64,000 nucleotides of DNA from Epithemia pelagica (Eukaryota; Bacillariophyta; Bacillariophyceae; Surirellales; Surirellaceae). Shown here one piece after another: positions 9,932 through 22,033 of the stretch. The stretch lies in assembly GCA_946965045.2 (NCBI GenBank), contig OX337234.1, positions 806,001 through 870,000 on the forward strand. The letters run 5' to 3'. A program made the translations under genes and the position numbers. The stretch's first letter is position 1, and every line of letters begins with the position of its first letter. Below the pieces are notes generated by a model, which saw nothing but the letters and a program-made list of their open reading frames with translations, was not told the origin of the DNA and did not search any database.

Positions 9932-11070
9932 ATGCTCTCACTCTTTCAGGTGCAACGACCAAAAGGTCTTTGCTGTTCAACGTCAGTCCGTCGTCTCGGC
10001 TTTAGTAATCCAACTGTAACTGTGGGCAATGAGATATTCTTGATTGGAGCAAGGACAATGATCAACAGCAAACGTCGGTCACGCAGTGATCATAACGATA
10101 GCCCAGGTGCGTTGAAGAAAGATAGTCGGTTTGGAAAGTATTACAAAATGAAGTCTGTTGGTCTATACCTGAAGGAGCCCTTCGCAATGTCATGACTCGA
10201 GACAGTGTAGACCTTGATTGGGAGAAGAACTATGAAGACCACATATCGAAGCCCGCATGTGATTCCATGGATGGTCCTGCCTAAAAGATAACGAATGATT
10301 CTCAAAGTTAATCTGTAGGTTTACCGGACGGTGCCGCAATTAACGCAATGACAAGGGAAGATGTTGACCCGAGGGCTCTGGAATTAGACTGGGACAAGAA
10401 ATATGAAGCAAAACACTGGAAGAGGAAATCTGTTGGCTTACCCGACGGATGTTGTGATATGAGAGAGCTTGGATTTAGAACGTCAATTCTAGGCGACAGC
10501 GTTGGAGAAAAAGACCAGTGTGCTACAATATTTGGTCAAGTTGGGATGAAAAACGATGAAGAGCTCCTCAAGTTCAGGAAAGATCTAGAGCATGCGAAAA
10601 AAACCCAAGTCTGTACTCATGGCAGCGATTTCATCGAAGGCTGAGACACAATAAGATGCTTCAAACAACGGAAAGCCGGATTGATGGCTGCAAAAGCATC
10701 TAAAGGGCAACCCAAAGATGTCAAGCCCTCCGATGGGGAAAATCCGGATTGATGGCAGCGATTGCTGCAAAAAGGTCCCAAAACGACAATGACTCTAACG
10801 ACTAAGGAGGGAGATCTGGATTGATGGTGGCCATTGCCGTCTTGGTGCCGAAGAATGACACCGCAGATGCTAACAATGATGGAGCAGGATTGGTTGGCTG
10901 CAAATGCCGCCAGAGCGCCATATCATGAGAGCACCAAGAATGACAAAGCGGGATTGATGGCCGCGATTTCCAACAAGGCACCGAAAAATACCAGTAACTC
11001 GAATGACAGAGGAGGAAGAGCTGCCTTAGTGGCCACCAAGGGGCCGAAGAATGAAATGTTCCAGTCTTAG
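9932..11070 (+). pseudogene. Decayed repeat-rich gene, + strand (unit 3)
   Basis: Identical layout and stops to the unit 1 copy; SNDRGG variant. Confidence 0.45.
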
Positions 11071-11682
11071 TTAACCAACTACTTGGAGAAACTCGTGTTG
11101 TAACTCCATCGTTTTGTTCAAAGATAGAGCCACTTGCTATTCACACTATTGTTAGAACTTGACGCAGTAGGCAGTTCCAGTCAAACTGTGATAGTGGACA
11201 GCTACTACCGGCAACAAGAATAGCAACAAGTCGGTCACCATTCGGTCCAACTATAGTGACCTGGGTATGCGTGATTTGCCGATGCTCATGGCGGACACTC
11301 AATCGGCACGTCGTCCACTACGGGGTTGGGCGTCACATTCACCAAGGAAGCAGGGTCAGGAGAAGCCTGGATTGAAGCCGGACCCCCGAATCGAGGTGCC
11401 AGTTCTTCGAGATCGACCCTTCCTTGGCCAAGCTAGGATTCAATCAAGCTACCTAGGTAGTATCCATGCCCAGATAGGGGGGATTGAGGTCTTTTGATTC
11501 CTTCATTACAATCGATTTCAGTGTTTTGAGTACATAGGCCAATTTTATTACCGAAATAGTGGGAACTTGATCTAACGACCCGGATACGTCGAACCAATTT
11601 ATCATTTTGCGTTCCAACGGCCACTACATGTAGAGAACTGCAATCTGCATTCTTGCCCTCAGTAGAGAAGCTGCTGCTACTA

Positions 11683-13086
11683 CTAGGAACGAATCGATCC
11701 ACCTCGTCTTGCATAAATGGTAAAGTAACCCTCTGGAATACCATTCTGTTGCTGCTTTGATGATCTCTTGTGGTTATCCACTCGCTTTGGAGCTTCTTCG
11801 TCGTAGAAGACAACCCGCCTGGGACTCCCGCTGGTCAACGACCCCAAGAAAGGCTCTTCTTCAAATCGGACGAGCTCGCATGGACTAAAACAAACAGTTT
11901 CCTCAATGCCATAGAGATGTCGAATTCCCATTGATTTCAAAGTAGTGAGACTTACAACAAAGAATGGCTTGTGTTCCCAGGAGTTTTGGATGAGAAACTC
12001 TAAATCTCCATTCACGAGACGAACGCCCACGACAAGAACGGCATGGTTGGGGTTGAGAAACTGTGCGGACTGTTCCTCATGCCACGGCGCGCGAAATAGC
12101 AAATCGTCACTGTCGATAAGCTCTTGTGTGACCTTCAATCCCTCAATCATGTATGCACCGTTTGTCTGCAGTGTCTCTGAGAAAAGGTCAAAGAGCGTAT
12201 GAGCTTTGCCAAGGAAAATTGGAAACTCATGGACGACCTTTTTGTCGGGATTCTGTTCCTGCAGGAGTCTTTTGGCATGAGGCTCTAAATGGCCACCGTC
12301 GCCGCGAAAGATATTGGAAAAGATCTCTTTGGGGGAGAATCTGTTCCGCATGTACCGACACACATTGATGTGTTTGTACTTTGGCTCTTTCTCCACAACA
12401 TCATCCGAGGAGCTAGTTCTTTTCTTTACTCGTTGAAGTTCGCCCAAGTAGTAAATGGCGTTCGCCACCACGACAGCGTAGCAGATCGTTGAGTCTTGTC
12501 GCTGGTATCGGAGAAAGGGTTTGACACCTTCATCAAAAAGGGTTACCTTGGTTTCGGATTTTTCGGTACCCCATTCTGGATGGCGTTGAAGAAAGTCTGC
12601 AAATTTCGAATGACCAGAATCACCAGAGTCTTCTTCGTCGCCTTTCTTCCGGACAAAGGCATCAAGTCTCTTTCCAAATGCAGACTCGGGATCCATTACA
12701 GCGTCGATGAGATTTTGGAATATACAGTTTGGGTCTTTTTGAACTAGTTCAGGCTGCTTCTTGAGCAGGAGGAACGCTGCCTTGACCTTTTGGATTCCGG
12801 TGAGTGTGCTCCATTCATGGCGACTAGCAAGAGAATTCCATTCGACAGCTATAGCGTGAATAGGACGGTCCGATAACTTTGCTTGGGGAGGTGTACATTT
12901 GTTCTGCTGAAAGAGGTCGTGGACCGTCTTTAGTCGAGTCTTTGGAGACTGAATACTTCCCGTCGTCTCTTCTTCCTCGTCAGCCTCGGTGGACGCCGTT
13001 ACACTTTGAAGATCGGGAATATCCTCAAACTTGCTCCAGTCCATACTCTCAACAGTCTCGTGATTGTTGATGGCTTCTTGACTCAT
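11683..13086 (-). CDS. Divergent papain-like cysteine peptidase, unit 3, type B
   Basis: 467 residues, protein identical to unit 2. Its upstream spacer is interrupted about 150 bp before the ATG by the inverted-repeat element at 13237-13711, so expression of this copy could differ from its siblings. Confidence 0.82.
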   Translation of the reverse strand: MSQEAINNHETVESMDWSKFEDIPDLQSVTASTEADEEEETTGSIQSPKTRLKTVHDLFQQNKCTPPQAKLSDRPIHAIAVEWNSLASRHEWSTLTGIQKVKAAFLLLKKQPELVQKDPNCIFQNLIDAVMDPESAFGKRLDAFVRKKGDEEDSGDSGHSKFADFLQRHPEWGTEKSETKVTLFDEGVKPFLRYQRQDSTICYAVVVANAIYYLGELQRVKKRTSSSDDVVEKEPKYKHINVCRYMRNRFSPKEIFSNIFRGDGGHLEPHAKRLLQEQNPDKKVVHEFPIFLGKAHTLFDLFSETLQTNGAYMIEGLKVTQELIDSDDLLFRAPWHEEQSAQFLNPNHAVLVVGVRLVNGDLEFLIQNSWEHKPFFVVSLTTLKSMGIRHLYGIEETVCFSPCELVRFEEEPFLGSLTSGSPRRVVFYDEEAPKRVDNHKRSSKQQQNGIPEGYFTIYARRGGSIRS

Positions 13087-13236
13087 TGTGTAATACTTTC
13101 GGTCCTGATCAATATATGAAAAGCAAGAACTCAGACCGTGGACAAAGTTCTACCTTAGTTGTCTTCTTGTGATTTTGGGACTGTGAGAGGCGTTTCGCAG
13201 TTTCGTTTTCGATCGTGGAGGAACACATTGCGCTGC

Positions 13237-13711
13237 TATGGGTCCCAACGCAGTAGAGCCTACGTAATTTTTCCTAGTACATGACGTCACGTTTGGCATC
13301 AAGTTTGTCGCGGTGTATCGTGGCTTCACCATGGCATGCCTTCCGTCAATCTGTTATGGTCCATAACTATCTTCGTTTTCTTATCCCTCGCAAAGATCCG
13401 TTCTATTCGTTCTATTTGTTTGATTGCTACGAGGGATAAGAAAAACTCCTTGTCCTTGTGCCACAAAGCCTGATCGTAAAAGGTCCCCTCGTCGTTGCTC
13501 TCAGAAGCGCAAGGAGCGCGCAACAACACCAATCGAGCGAACCGAGTCCCTAGCGCTAGTGACTAACCTAGATCTACCGTTGTAATAGAAATGGAGAGAT
13601 GAAAATCGTACAGAAAAATCCGCCATGGTCAAATTAGTCTGATGGTAACGTTCATTTGCACCAGTGCAATGGTTGAAATTCCACGTGTAAAGCACGGCGT
13701 TGGGACCCATA
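13237..13711. mobile_element. 475-bp non-autonomous DNA transposon (MITE-like)
   Basis: Present only in unit 3; the other units show the empty site GCGCTGCGGG. Ends are perfect 15-bp inverted repeats: TATGGGTCCCAACGC at 13237-13251 and its complement at 13697-13711. The repeats grow to 16 bp if the flanking C/G is counted. GCTGC occurs on both sides (13232-13236 and 13712-13716) as a 5-bp target duplication; the alternative reading is a 3-bp CTG duplication with 16-bp ends. There is no transposase-like reading frame. Inside is a 15-bp inverted pair (13376-13390 and 13430-13444) able to form a hairpin. Superfamily cannot be assigned from this one copy. Confidence 0.9.
13376..13444. repeat. Internal inverted repeat within the MITE-like element
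   Basis: TTTTCTTATCCCTCG at 13376-13390 is exactly complementary to 13430-13444, with a 39-bp spacer. A near-palindrome, GTTATGGTCCATAAC, lies just before it around 13353-13367. Confidence 0.85.
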
Positions 13712-13901
13712 GCTGCGGGATTAGACTCTCGGAATCGAACGACGTGCAGGCGCGTTTACGCTCCCCCTTTTGTTGTTGTGAGCCACACAAAACGGCGATC
13801 GATTTCCTAGTAAAGGTAGATCCATGGAACGCTAGGCGGACCTGACTGGAATTTTCAAAGCAATAAAAGGTATACTGTAGCGGTCCATTCCTTTGCTGTT
13901 T

Positions 13902-14710
13902 TTATGTTGTTTCCTGTTCTTCTTCTTCTTCTTGTGATTGTTTGCATTGGGCCAGATGCTCTTGCAACTTCACGAGGCAATTGGCGGCCTGGAGATAGGA
14001 TTGCAAACACGCACGAGCCTCTTGTTGCGCCCGATGCAATTCCTTGGGTGGCAAAGCTCCCGCCAACAATTCCAAAGGATCCATCAAGCCATTGGGAGAA
14101 AAAGAGGAAGCCAATGACGACGACGACGACACGGGTGGTTGAGACTCGGACTTGGCGGGTTCTTCCTCTGTTTCAGTCACAACCAACATTATTCCAGGAG
14201 TGGTTGTAGTCTTGTGGTCCGTTGTGCCCTTGTTTCGTCGTCGTTGTCGCAATCCTGTTTGTTCGGTGGGAGCATGGATTCGTCGGCTTGGTTCGCTTCT
14301 TCTACTGCTTCTTCACGATGCAAGTCGGGAATGTCACCATCCGTTTTCGTTTGTTTCGTGGTTCGTTCCGCCTTGGTTACTGTGATTGTGGTTGTTTGAG
14401 TGGTGGTCGTTGGTCCAGATCAAGGAGACATGAGTCGTGGTGGTGCCTGGTGCGTCTTGTTGTGTATTATTCTTGTTGTGATCTGTAGTCGCACATGGAG
14501 GCGAGTGGACTTTCCCATCGTACATTGGAAGCGGTGCAGTAGGATTCCATGGCCAATAGTGCAGTAGCTGTAACCGAGAAAGACAGCACAGGTGTCGTTG
14601 ATCTCCAAAGTTTTTTTCCCAATGAGCGTCTGTAGCCGACGGAAGTTTGAGTGTGGTGATGGCTTATCGACTTGTGCACCCCAAAATACCGTCTTGAAAT
14701 TCCGGTAATG
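13902..14710 (-). pseudogene. Decayed VMA22/CCDC115-like gene copy (unit 3)
   Basis: Same frame losses as in unit 1, with the unit 1 version at the AGACAGCAC marker (near 14583). Confidence 0.7.
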
Positions 14711-15351
14711 TTGAGCAGAAAGATGTCAAGCCTGCGACAACACCCACAGTCAACAAGCGATTTGACAGGCGTCAAAACACATGAGACAACCGCATCTCCA
14801 ATGTCGTATAAGACATCCGGGCAAAATAATGCGTCTGGTCATGATCGCCTGTGTTTTGACCCTCAAAGCCAACCCGAAATGCCCAGGTATCAAAAGCACT
14901 CGGTATCTTTAAATCATGGTTGAAAGCCTTTTTTCTCTTGAACTTCCTGTGGCCTTGTCGCTCGGGTAGGTGCCAGCTACAGTTAGGACGACAACAGCAT
15001 GCGGAGAGCTGCAAATGTCCAATACGGTTAGCGTGGAGGCCTCAGAACCATTCTGTGCACACAAAATAGATGGCCTCCCGTTTCAAAATAGTGAAAACCG
15101 TCACCTAGAACGATTCTAATATCACAATTCGAAAATCAGCAACACAACCGATTGGAATACCGCCTTCGTAGACTTGGCCAAACGCGTAGGGGAGCAAACA
15201 AGAGGAGCAAAGCTGCCAAACATTTTGTGGACCCTGATCGTTGCCCTCATCGCTGGATAGATGCTTTGAGCAGATCGTGCATCTTTATTTCGGCACTCTG
15301 CTGCTTCTGTCGTTGTCGCTTGCATATTCCATGACTGAATGGGCTTGATGC

Positions 15352-16490
15352 ATGCTCTCACTCTTTCAGGTGCAACGACCAAAAGGTCTTTGCTGTTCAA
15401 CGTCAGTCCGTCGTCTCGGCTTTAGTAATCCAACTGTAACTGTGGGCAATGAGATATTCTTGATTGGAGCAAGGACAATGATCAACAGCAAACGTCGGTC
15501 ACGCAGTGATCATAACGATAGCCCAGGTGCGTTGAAGAAAGATAGTCGGTTTGGAAAGTATTACAAAATGAAGTCTGTTGGTCTATACCTGAAGGAGCCC
15601 TTCGCAATGTCATGACTCGAGACAGTGTAGACCTTGATTGGGAGAAGAACTATGAAGACCACATATCGAAGCCCGCATGTGATTCCATGGATGGTCCTGC
15701 CTAAAAGATAACGAACGATTCTCAAAGTTAATCTGTAGGTTTACCGGACGGTGCCGCAATTAACGCAATGACAAGGGAAGATGTTGACTCGAGGGCTCTG
15801 GAATTAGACTGGGACAAGAAATATGAAGCAAAACACTGGAAGAGGAAATCTGTTGGCTTACCCGACGGATGTTGTGATATGAGAGAGCTTGGATTTAGAA
15901 CGTCAATTCTAGGCGACAGCGTTGGAGAAAAAGACCAGTGTGCTACAATATTTGGTCAAGTTGGGATGAAAAACGATGAAGAGCTCCTCAAGTTCAGGAA
16001 AGATCTAGAGCATGCGAAAAAAACCCAAGTCTGTACTCATGGCAGCGATTTCATCGAAGGCTGAGACACAATAAGATGCTTCAAACAACGGAAAGCCGGA
16101 TTGATGGCTGCAAAAGCATCTAAAGGGCAACCCAAAGATGTCAAGCCCTCCGATGGGGAAAATCCGGATTGATGGCAGCGATTGCTGCAAAAAGGTCCCA
16201 AAACGACAATGACTCTAACGACTAAGGAGGGAGATCTGGATTGATGGTGGCCATTGCCGTCTTGGTGCCGAAGAATGACACCGCAGATGCTAACAATGAT
16301 GGAGCAGGATTGGTTGGCTGCAAATGCCGCCAGAGCGCCATATCATGAGAGCACCAAGAATGACAAAGCGGGATTGATGGCCGCGATTTCCAACAAGGCA
16401 CCGAAAAATACCAGTAACTCGAATGACAGAGGAGGAAGAGCTGCCTTAGTGGCCACCAAGGGGCCGAAGAATGAAATGTTCCAGTCTTAG
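15352..16490 (+). pseudogene. Decayed repeat-rich gene, + strand (unit 4)
   Basis: As in unit 1 but with a private Pro-to-Ser change in the TREDVDP motif and GAACGATT instead of GAATGATT near 15714, a marker shared with units 7-12. Confidence 0.45.
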
Positions 16491-17102
16491 TTAACCAACT
16501 ACTTGGAGAAACTCGTGTTGTAACTCCATCGTTTTGTTCAAAGATAGAGCCACTTGCTATTCACACTATTGTTAGAACTTGACGCAGTAGGCAGTTCCAG
16601 TCAAACTGTGATAGTGGACAGCTACTACCGGCAACAAGAATAGCAACAAGTCGGTCACCATTCGGTCCAACTATAGTGACCTGGGTATGCGTGATTTGCC
16701 GATGCTCATGGCGGACACTCAATCGGCACGTCGTCCACTACGGGGTTGGGCGTCACATTCACCAAGGAAGCAGGGTCAGGAGAAGCCTGGATTGAAGCCG
16801 GACCCCCGAATCGAGGTGCCAGTTCTTCGAGATCGACCCTTCCTTGGCCAAGCTAGGATTCAATCAAGCTACCTAGGTAGTATCCATGCCCAGATAGGGG
16901 GGATTGAGGTCTTTTGATTCCTTCATTACAATCGATTTCAGTGTTTTGAGTACATAGGCCAATTTTATTACCGAAATAGTGGGAACTTGATCTAACGACC
17001 CGGATACGTCGAACCAATTTATCATTTTGCGTTCCAACGGCCACTACATGTAGAGAACTGCAATCTGCATTCTTGCCCTCAGTAGAGAAGCTGCTGCTAC
17101 TA

Positions 17103-18497
17103 CTAGGAACGAATCGATCCACCTCGTCTTGCATAAATGGTAAAGTAACCCTCTGGAATACCATTCTGTTGCTGCTTTGATGATCTCTTGTGGTTATCCA
17201 CTCGCTTTGGAGCTTCTTCGTCGTAGAAGACAACCCGCCTGGGACTCCCGCTGGTCAACGACCCCAAGAAAGGCTCTTCTTCAAATCGGACGAGCTCGCA
17301 TGGACTAAAACAAACAGTTTCCTCAATGCCATAGAGATGTCGAATTCCCATTGATTTCAAAGTAGTGAGACTTACAACAAAGAATGGCTTGTGTTCCCAG
17401 GAGTTTTGGATGAGAAACTCTAAATCTCCATTCACGAGACGAACGCCCACGACAAGAACGGCATGGTTGGGGTTGAGAAACTGTGCGGACTGTTCCTCAT
17501 GCCACGGCGCGCGAAATAGCAAATCGTCACTGTCGATAAGCTCTTGTGTGACCTTCAATCCCTCAATCATGTATGCACCGTTTGTCTGCAGTGTCTCTGA
17601 GAAAAGGTCAAAGAGCGTATGAGCTTTGCCAAGGAAAATTGGAAACTCATGGACGACCTTTTTGTCGGGATTCTGTTCCTGCAGGAGTCTTTTGGCATGA
17701 GGCTCTAAATGGCCACCGTCGCCGCGAAAGATATTGGAAAAGATCTCTTTGGGGGAGAATCTGTTCCGCATGTACCGACACACATTGATGTGTTTGTACT
17801 TTGGCTCTTTCTCCACAACATCATCCGAGGAGCTAGTTCTTTTCTTTACTCGTTGAAGTTCGCCCAAGTAGTAAATGGCGTTCGCCACCACGACAGCGTA
17901 GCAGATCGTTGAGTCTTGTCGCTGGTATCGGAGAAAGGGTTTGACACCTTCATCAAAAAGGGTTACCTTGGTTTCGGATTTTTCGGTACCCCATTCTGGA
18001 TGGCGTTGAAGAAAGTCTGCAAATTTCGAATGACCAGAATCACCAGAGTCTTCTTCGTCGCCTTTCTTCCGGACAAAGGCATCAAGTCTCTTTCCAAATG
18101 CAGACTCGGGATCCATTACAGCGTCGATGAGATTTTGGAATATACAGTTTGGGTCTTTTTGAACTAGTTCAGGCTGCTTCTTGAGCAGGAGGAACGCTGC
18201 CTTGACCTTTTGGATTCCGGTGAGTGTGCTCCATTCATGGCGACTAGCAAGAGAATTCCATTCGACAGCTATTGCGTGAATAGGACGGTCCGATAACTTT
18301 GCTTGGGGAGGTGTACATTTGTTCTGCTGAAAGAGGTCGTGGACCGTCTTTAGTCGAGTCTTTGGAGACTGAATACTTCCCGTCGTCTCTTCTTCCTCGG
18401 TGGACGCCGTTACACTTTGAAGATCGGGAATATCCTCAAACTTGCTCCAGTCCATACTCTCAACAGTCTCGTGATTGTTGATGGCTTCTTGACTCAT
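17103..18497 (-). CDS. Divergent papain-like cysteine peptidase, unit 4, type B, 464 residues
   Basis: Lacks three residues (Ala-Asp-Glu) of the acidic run at 35-37 through a 9-bp deletion at a CCTCG direct repeat near 18398. It also has a silent A-to-T change at 18273 (CTATTGCG), shared with units 6 and 12. Catalytic residues are intact, at positions three lower than in the 467-residue form. Confidence 0.82.
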   Translation of the reverse strand: MSQEAINNHETVESMDWSKFEDIPDLQSVTASTEEEETTGSIQSPKTRLKTVHDLFQQNKCTPPQAKLSDRPIHAIAVEWNSLASRHEWSTLTGIQKVKAAFLLLKKQPELVQKDPNCIFQNLIDAVMDPESAFGKRLDAFVRKKGDEEDSGDSGHSKFADFLQRHPEWGTEKSETKVTLFDEGVKPFLRYQRQDSTICYAVVVANAIYYLGELQRVKKRTSSSDDVVEKEPKYKHINVCRYMRNRFSPKEIFSNIFRGDGGHLEPHAKRLLQEQNPDKKVVHEFPIFLGKAHTLFDLFSETLQTNGAYMIEGLKVTQELIDSDDLLFRAPWHEEQSAQFLNPNHAVLVVGVRLVNGDLEFLIQNSWEHKPFFVVSLTTLKSMGIRHLYGIEETVCFSPCELVRFEEEPFLGSLTSGSPRRVVFYDEEAPKRVDNHKRSSKQQQNGIPEGYFTIYARRGGSIRS

Positions 18498-18832
18498 TGT
18501 GTAATACTTTCGGTCCTGATCAATATATGAAAAGCAAGAACTCAGACCGTGGACAAAGTTCTACCTTAGTTGTCTTCTTGTGATTTTGGGACTGTGAGAG
18601 GCGTTTCGCAGTTTCGTTTTCGATCGTGGAGGAACACATTGCGCTGCGGGATTAGACTCTCGGAATCGAACGACGTGCAGGCGCGTTTACGCTCCCCCTT
18701 TTGTTGTTGTGAGCCACACAAAACGGCGATCGATTTCCTAGTAAAGGTAGATCCATGGAACGCTAGGCGGACCTGACTGGAATTTTCAAAGCAATAAAAG
18801 GTATACTGTAGCGGTCCATTCCTTTGCTGTTT

Positions 18833-19641
18833 TTATGTTGTTTCCTGTTCTTCTTCTTCTTCTTGTGATTGTTTGCATTGGGCCAGATGCTCTTGCAACT
18901 TCACGAGGCAATTGGCGGCCTGGAGATAGGATTGCAAACACGCACGAGCCTCTTGTTGCGCCCGATGCAATTCCTTGGGTGGCAAAGCTCCCGCCAACAA
19001 TTCCAAAGGATCCATCAAGCCGTTGGGAGAAAAAGAGGAAGCCAATGACGACGACGACGACACGGGTGGTTGAGACTCGGACTTGGCGGGTTCTTCCTCT
19101 GTTTCAGTCACAACCAACATTATTCCAGGAGTGGTTGTAGTCTTGTGGTCCGTTGTGCCCTTGTTTCGTCGTCGTTGTCGCAATCCTGTTTGTTCGGTGG
19201 GAGCATGGATTCGTCGGCTTGGTTCGCTTCTTCTACTGCTTCTTCACGATGCAAGTCGGGAATGTCACCATCCGTTTTCGTTTGTTTCGTGGTTCGTTCC
19301 GCCTTGGTTACTGTGATTGTGGTTGTTTGAGTGGTGGTCGTTGGTCCAGATCAAGGAGACATGAGTCGTGGTGGTGCCTGGTGCGTCTTGTTGTGTATTA
19401 TTCTTGTTGTGATCTGTAGTCGCACATGGAGGCGAGTGGACTTTCCCATCGTACATTGGAAGCGGTGCAGTAGGATTCCATGGCCAATAGTGCAGTAGCT
19501 GTAACCGAGAAAGACGGCACAGGTGTCGTTGATCTCCAAAGTTTTTTTCCCAATGAGCGTCTGTAGCCGACGGAAGTTTGAGTGTGGTGATGGCTTATCG
19601 ACTTGTGCACCCCAAAATACCGTCTTGAAATTCCGGTAATG
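18833..19641 (-). pseudogene. Decayed VMA22/CCDC115-like gene copy (unit 4)
   Basis: Same frame losses as unit 1, with the AGACGGCAC marker. A private A-to-G change at 19022 (CCGTTGGGAG) is silent in the residual frame. Confidence 0.7.
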
Positions 19642-20282
19642 TTGAGCAGAAAGATGTCAAGCCTGCGACAACACCCACAGTCAACAAGCGATTTGACAGG
19701 CGTCAAAACACATGAGACAACCGCATCTCCAATGTCGTATAAGACATCCGGGCAAAATAATGCGTCTGGTCATGATCGCCTGTGTTTTGACCCTCAAAGC
19801 CAACCCGAAATGCCCAGGTATCAAAAGCACTCGGTATCTTGAAATCATGGTTGAAAGCCTTTTTTCTCTTGAACTTCCTGTGGCCTTGTCGCTCGGGTAG
19901 GTGCCAGCTACAGTTAGGACGACAACAGCATGCGGAGAGCTGCAAATGTCCAATACGGTTAGCGTGGAGGCCTCAGAACCATTCTGTGCACACAAAATAG
20001 ATGGCCTCCCGTTTCAAAATAGTGAAAACCGTCACCTAGAACGATTCTAATATCACAATTCGAAAATCAGCAACACAACCGATTGGAATACCGCCTTCGT
20101 AGACTTGGCCAAACGCGAAGGGGAGCAAACAAGAGGAGCAAAGCTGCCAAACATTTTGTGGACCCTGATCGTTGCCCTCATCGCTGGATAGATGCTTTGA
20201 GCAGATCGTGCATCTTTATTTCGGCACTCTGCTGCTTCTGTCGTTGTCGCTTGCATATTCCATGACTGAATGGGCTTGATGC

Positions 20283-21421
20283 ATGCTCTCACTCTTTCAG
20301 GTGCAACGACCAAAAGGTCTTTGCTGTTCAACGTCAGTCCGTCGTCTCGGCTTTAGTAATCCAACTGTAACTGTGGGCAATGAGATATTCTTGATTGGAG
20401 CAAGGACAATGATCAACAGCAAACGTCGGTCACGCAGTGATCATAACGATAGCCCAGGTGCGTTGAAGAAAGATAGTCGGTTTGGAAAGTATTACAAAAT
20501 GAAGTCTGTTGGTCTATACCTGAAGGAGCCCTTCGCAATGTCATGACTCGAGACAGTGTAGACCTTGATTGGGAGAAGAACTATGAAGACCACATATCGA
20601 AGCCCGCATGTGATTCCATGGATGGTCCTGCCTAAAAGATAACGAATGATTCTCAAAGTTAATCTGTAGGTTTACCGGACGGTGCCGCAATTAACGCAAT
20701 GACAAGGGAAGATGTTGACCCGAGGGCTCTGGAATTAGACTGGGACAAGAAATATGAAGCAAAACACTGGAAGAGGAAATCTGTTGGCTTACCCGACGGA
20801 TGTTGTGATATGAGAGAGCTTGGATTTAGAACGTCAATTCTAGGCGACAGCGTTGGAGAAAAAGACCAGTGTGCTACAATATTTGGTCAAGTTGGGATGA
20901 AAAACGATGAAGAGCTCCTCAAGTTCAGGAAAGATCTAGAGCATGCGAAAAAAACCCAAGTCTGTACTCATGGCAGCGATTTCATCGAAGGCTGAGACAC
21001 AATAAGATGCTTCAAACAACGGAAAGCCGGATTGATGGCTGCAAAAGCATCTAAAGGGCAACCCAAAGATGTCAAGCCCTCCGATGGGGAAAATCCGGAT
21101 TGATGGCAGCGATTGCTGCAAAAAGGTCCCAAAACGACAATGACTCTAACGACTAAGGAGGGAGATCTGGATTGATGGTGGCCATTGCCGTCTTGGTGCC
21201 GAAGAATGACACCGCAGATGCTAACAATGATGGAGCAGGATTGGTTGGCTGCAAATGCCGCCAGAGCGCCATATCATGAGAGCACCAAGAATGACAAAGC
21301 GGGATTGATGGCCGCGATTTCCAACAAGGCACCGAAAAATACCAGTAACTCGAATAACAGAGGAGGAAGAGCTGCCTTAGTGGCCACCAAGGGGCCGAAG
21401 AATGAAATGTTCCAGTCTTAG
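20283..21421 (+). pseudogene. Decayed repeat-rich gene, + strand (unit 5)
   Basis: As in unit 1 except for GAATAACAG in place of GAATGACAG near 21354 (Asp to Asn), a marker shared with units 6, 8, 9 and 11. Confidence 0.45.
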
Positions 21422-22033
21422 TTAACCAACTACTTGGAGAAACTCGTGTTGTAACTCCATCGTTTTGTTCAAAGATAGAGCCACTTGCTATTCACACTAT
21501 TGTTAGAACTTGACGCAGTAGGCAGTTCCAGTCAAACTGTGATAGTGGACAGCTACTACCGGCAACAAGAATAGCAACAAGTCGGTCACCATTCGGTCCA
21601 ACTATAGTGACCTGGGTATGCGTGATTTGCCGATGCTCATGGCGGACACTCAATCGGCACGTCGTCCACTACGGGGTTGGGCGTCACATTCACCAAGGAA
21701 GCAGGGTCAGGAGAAGCCTGGATTGAAGCCGGACCCCCGAATCGAGGTGCCAGTTCTTCGAGATCGACCCTTCCTTGGCCAAGCTAGGATTCAATCAAGC
21801 TACCTAGGTAGTATCCATGCCCAGATAGGGGGGATTGAGGTCTTTTGATTCCTTCATTACAATCGATTTCAGTGTTTTGAGTACATAGGCCAATTTTATT
21901 ACCGAAATAGTGGGAACTTGATCTAACGACCCGGATACGTCGAACCAATTTATCATTTTGCGTTCCAACGGCCACTACATGTAGAGAACTGCAATCTGCA
22001 TTCTTGCCCTCAGTAGAGAAGCTGCTGCTACTA

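Larger units (their letters stand above)
9881..15300. repeat. Tandem array unit 3 (5,420 bp, with 480-bp insertion)
   Basis: A standard B-type 4,940-bp unit plus exactly 480 bp: a 475-bp inverted-repeat element and a 5-bp target duplication at 13232-13716. No other unit carries the insertion. Confidence 0.97.
15301..20231. repeat. Tandem array unit 4 (4,931 bp, patch type B)
   Basis: Shorter by 9 bp because of an in-frame deletion in the peptidase N-terminus, shared only with unit 6. Private changes include CTCGAG for CCCGAG at 15788, GCCGTTGGG at 19021-19023, TTGAAATC for TTTAAATC near 19841 and CGCGAAGGGG near 20116. Confidence 0.97.

Noticed and set aside
13326-13710. Short open stretches inside the MITE-like element as a transposase remnant
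   Set aside because: They are under 70 codons, show no catalytic motif and span the inverted-repeat structure; the element looks non-autonomous.
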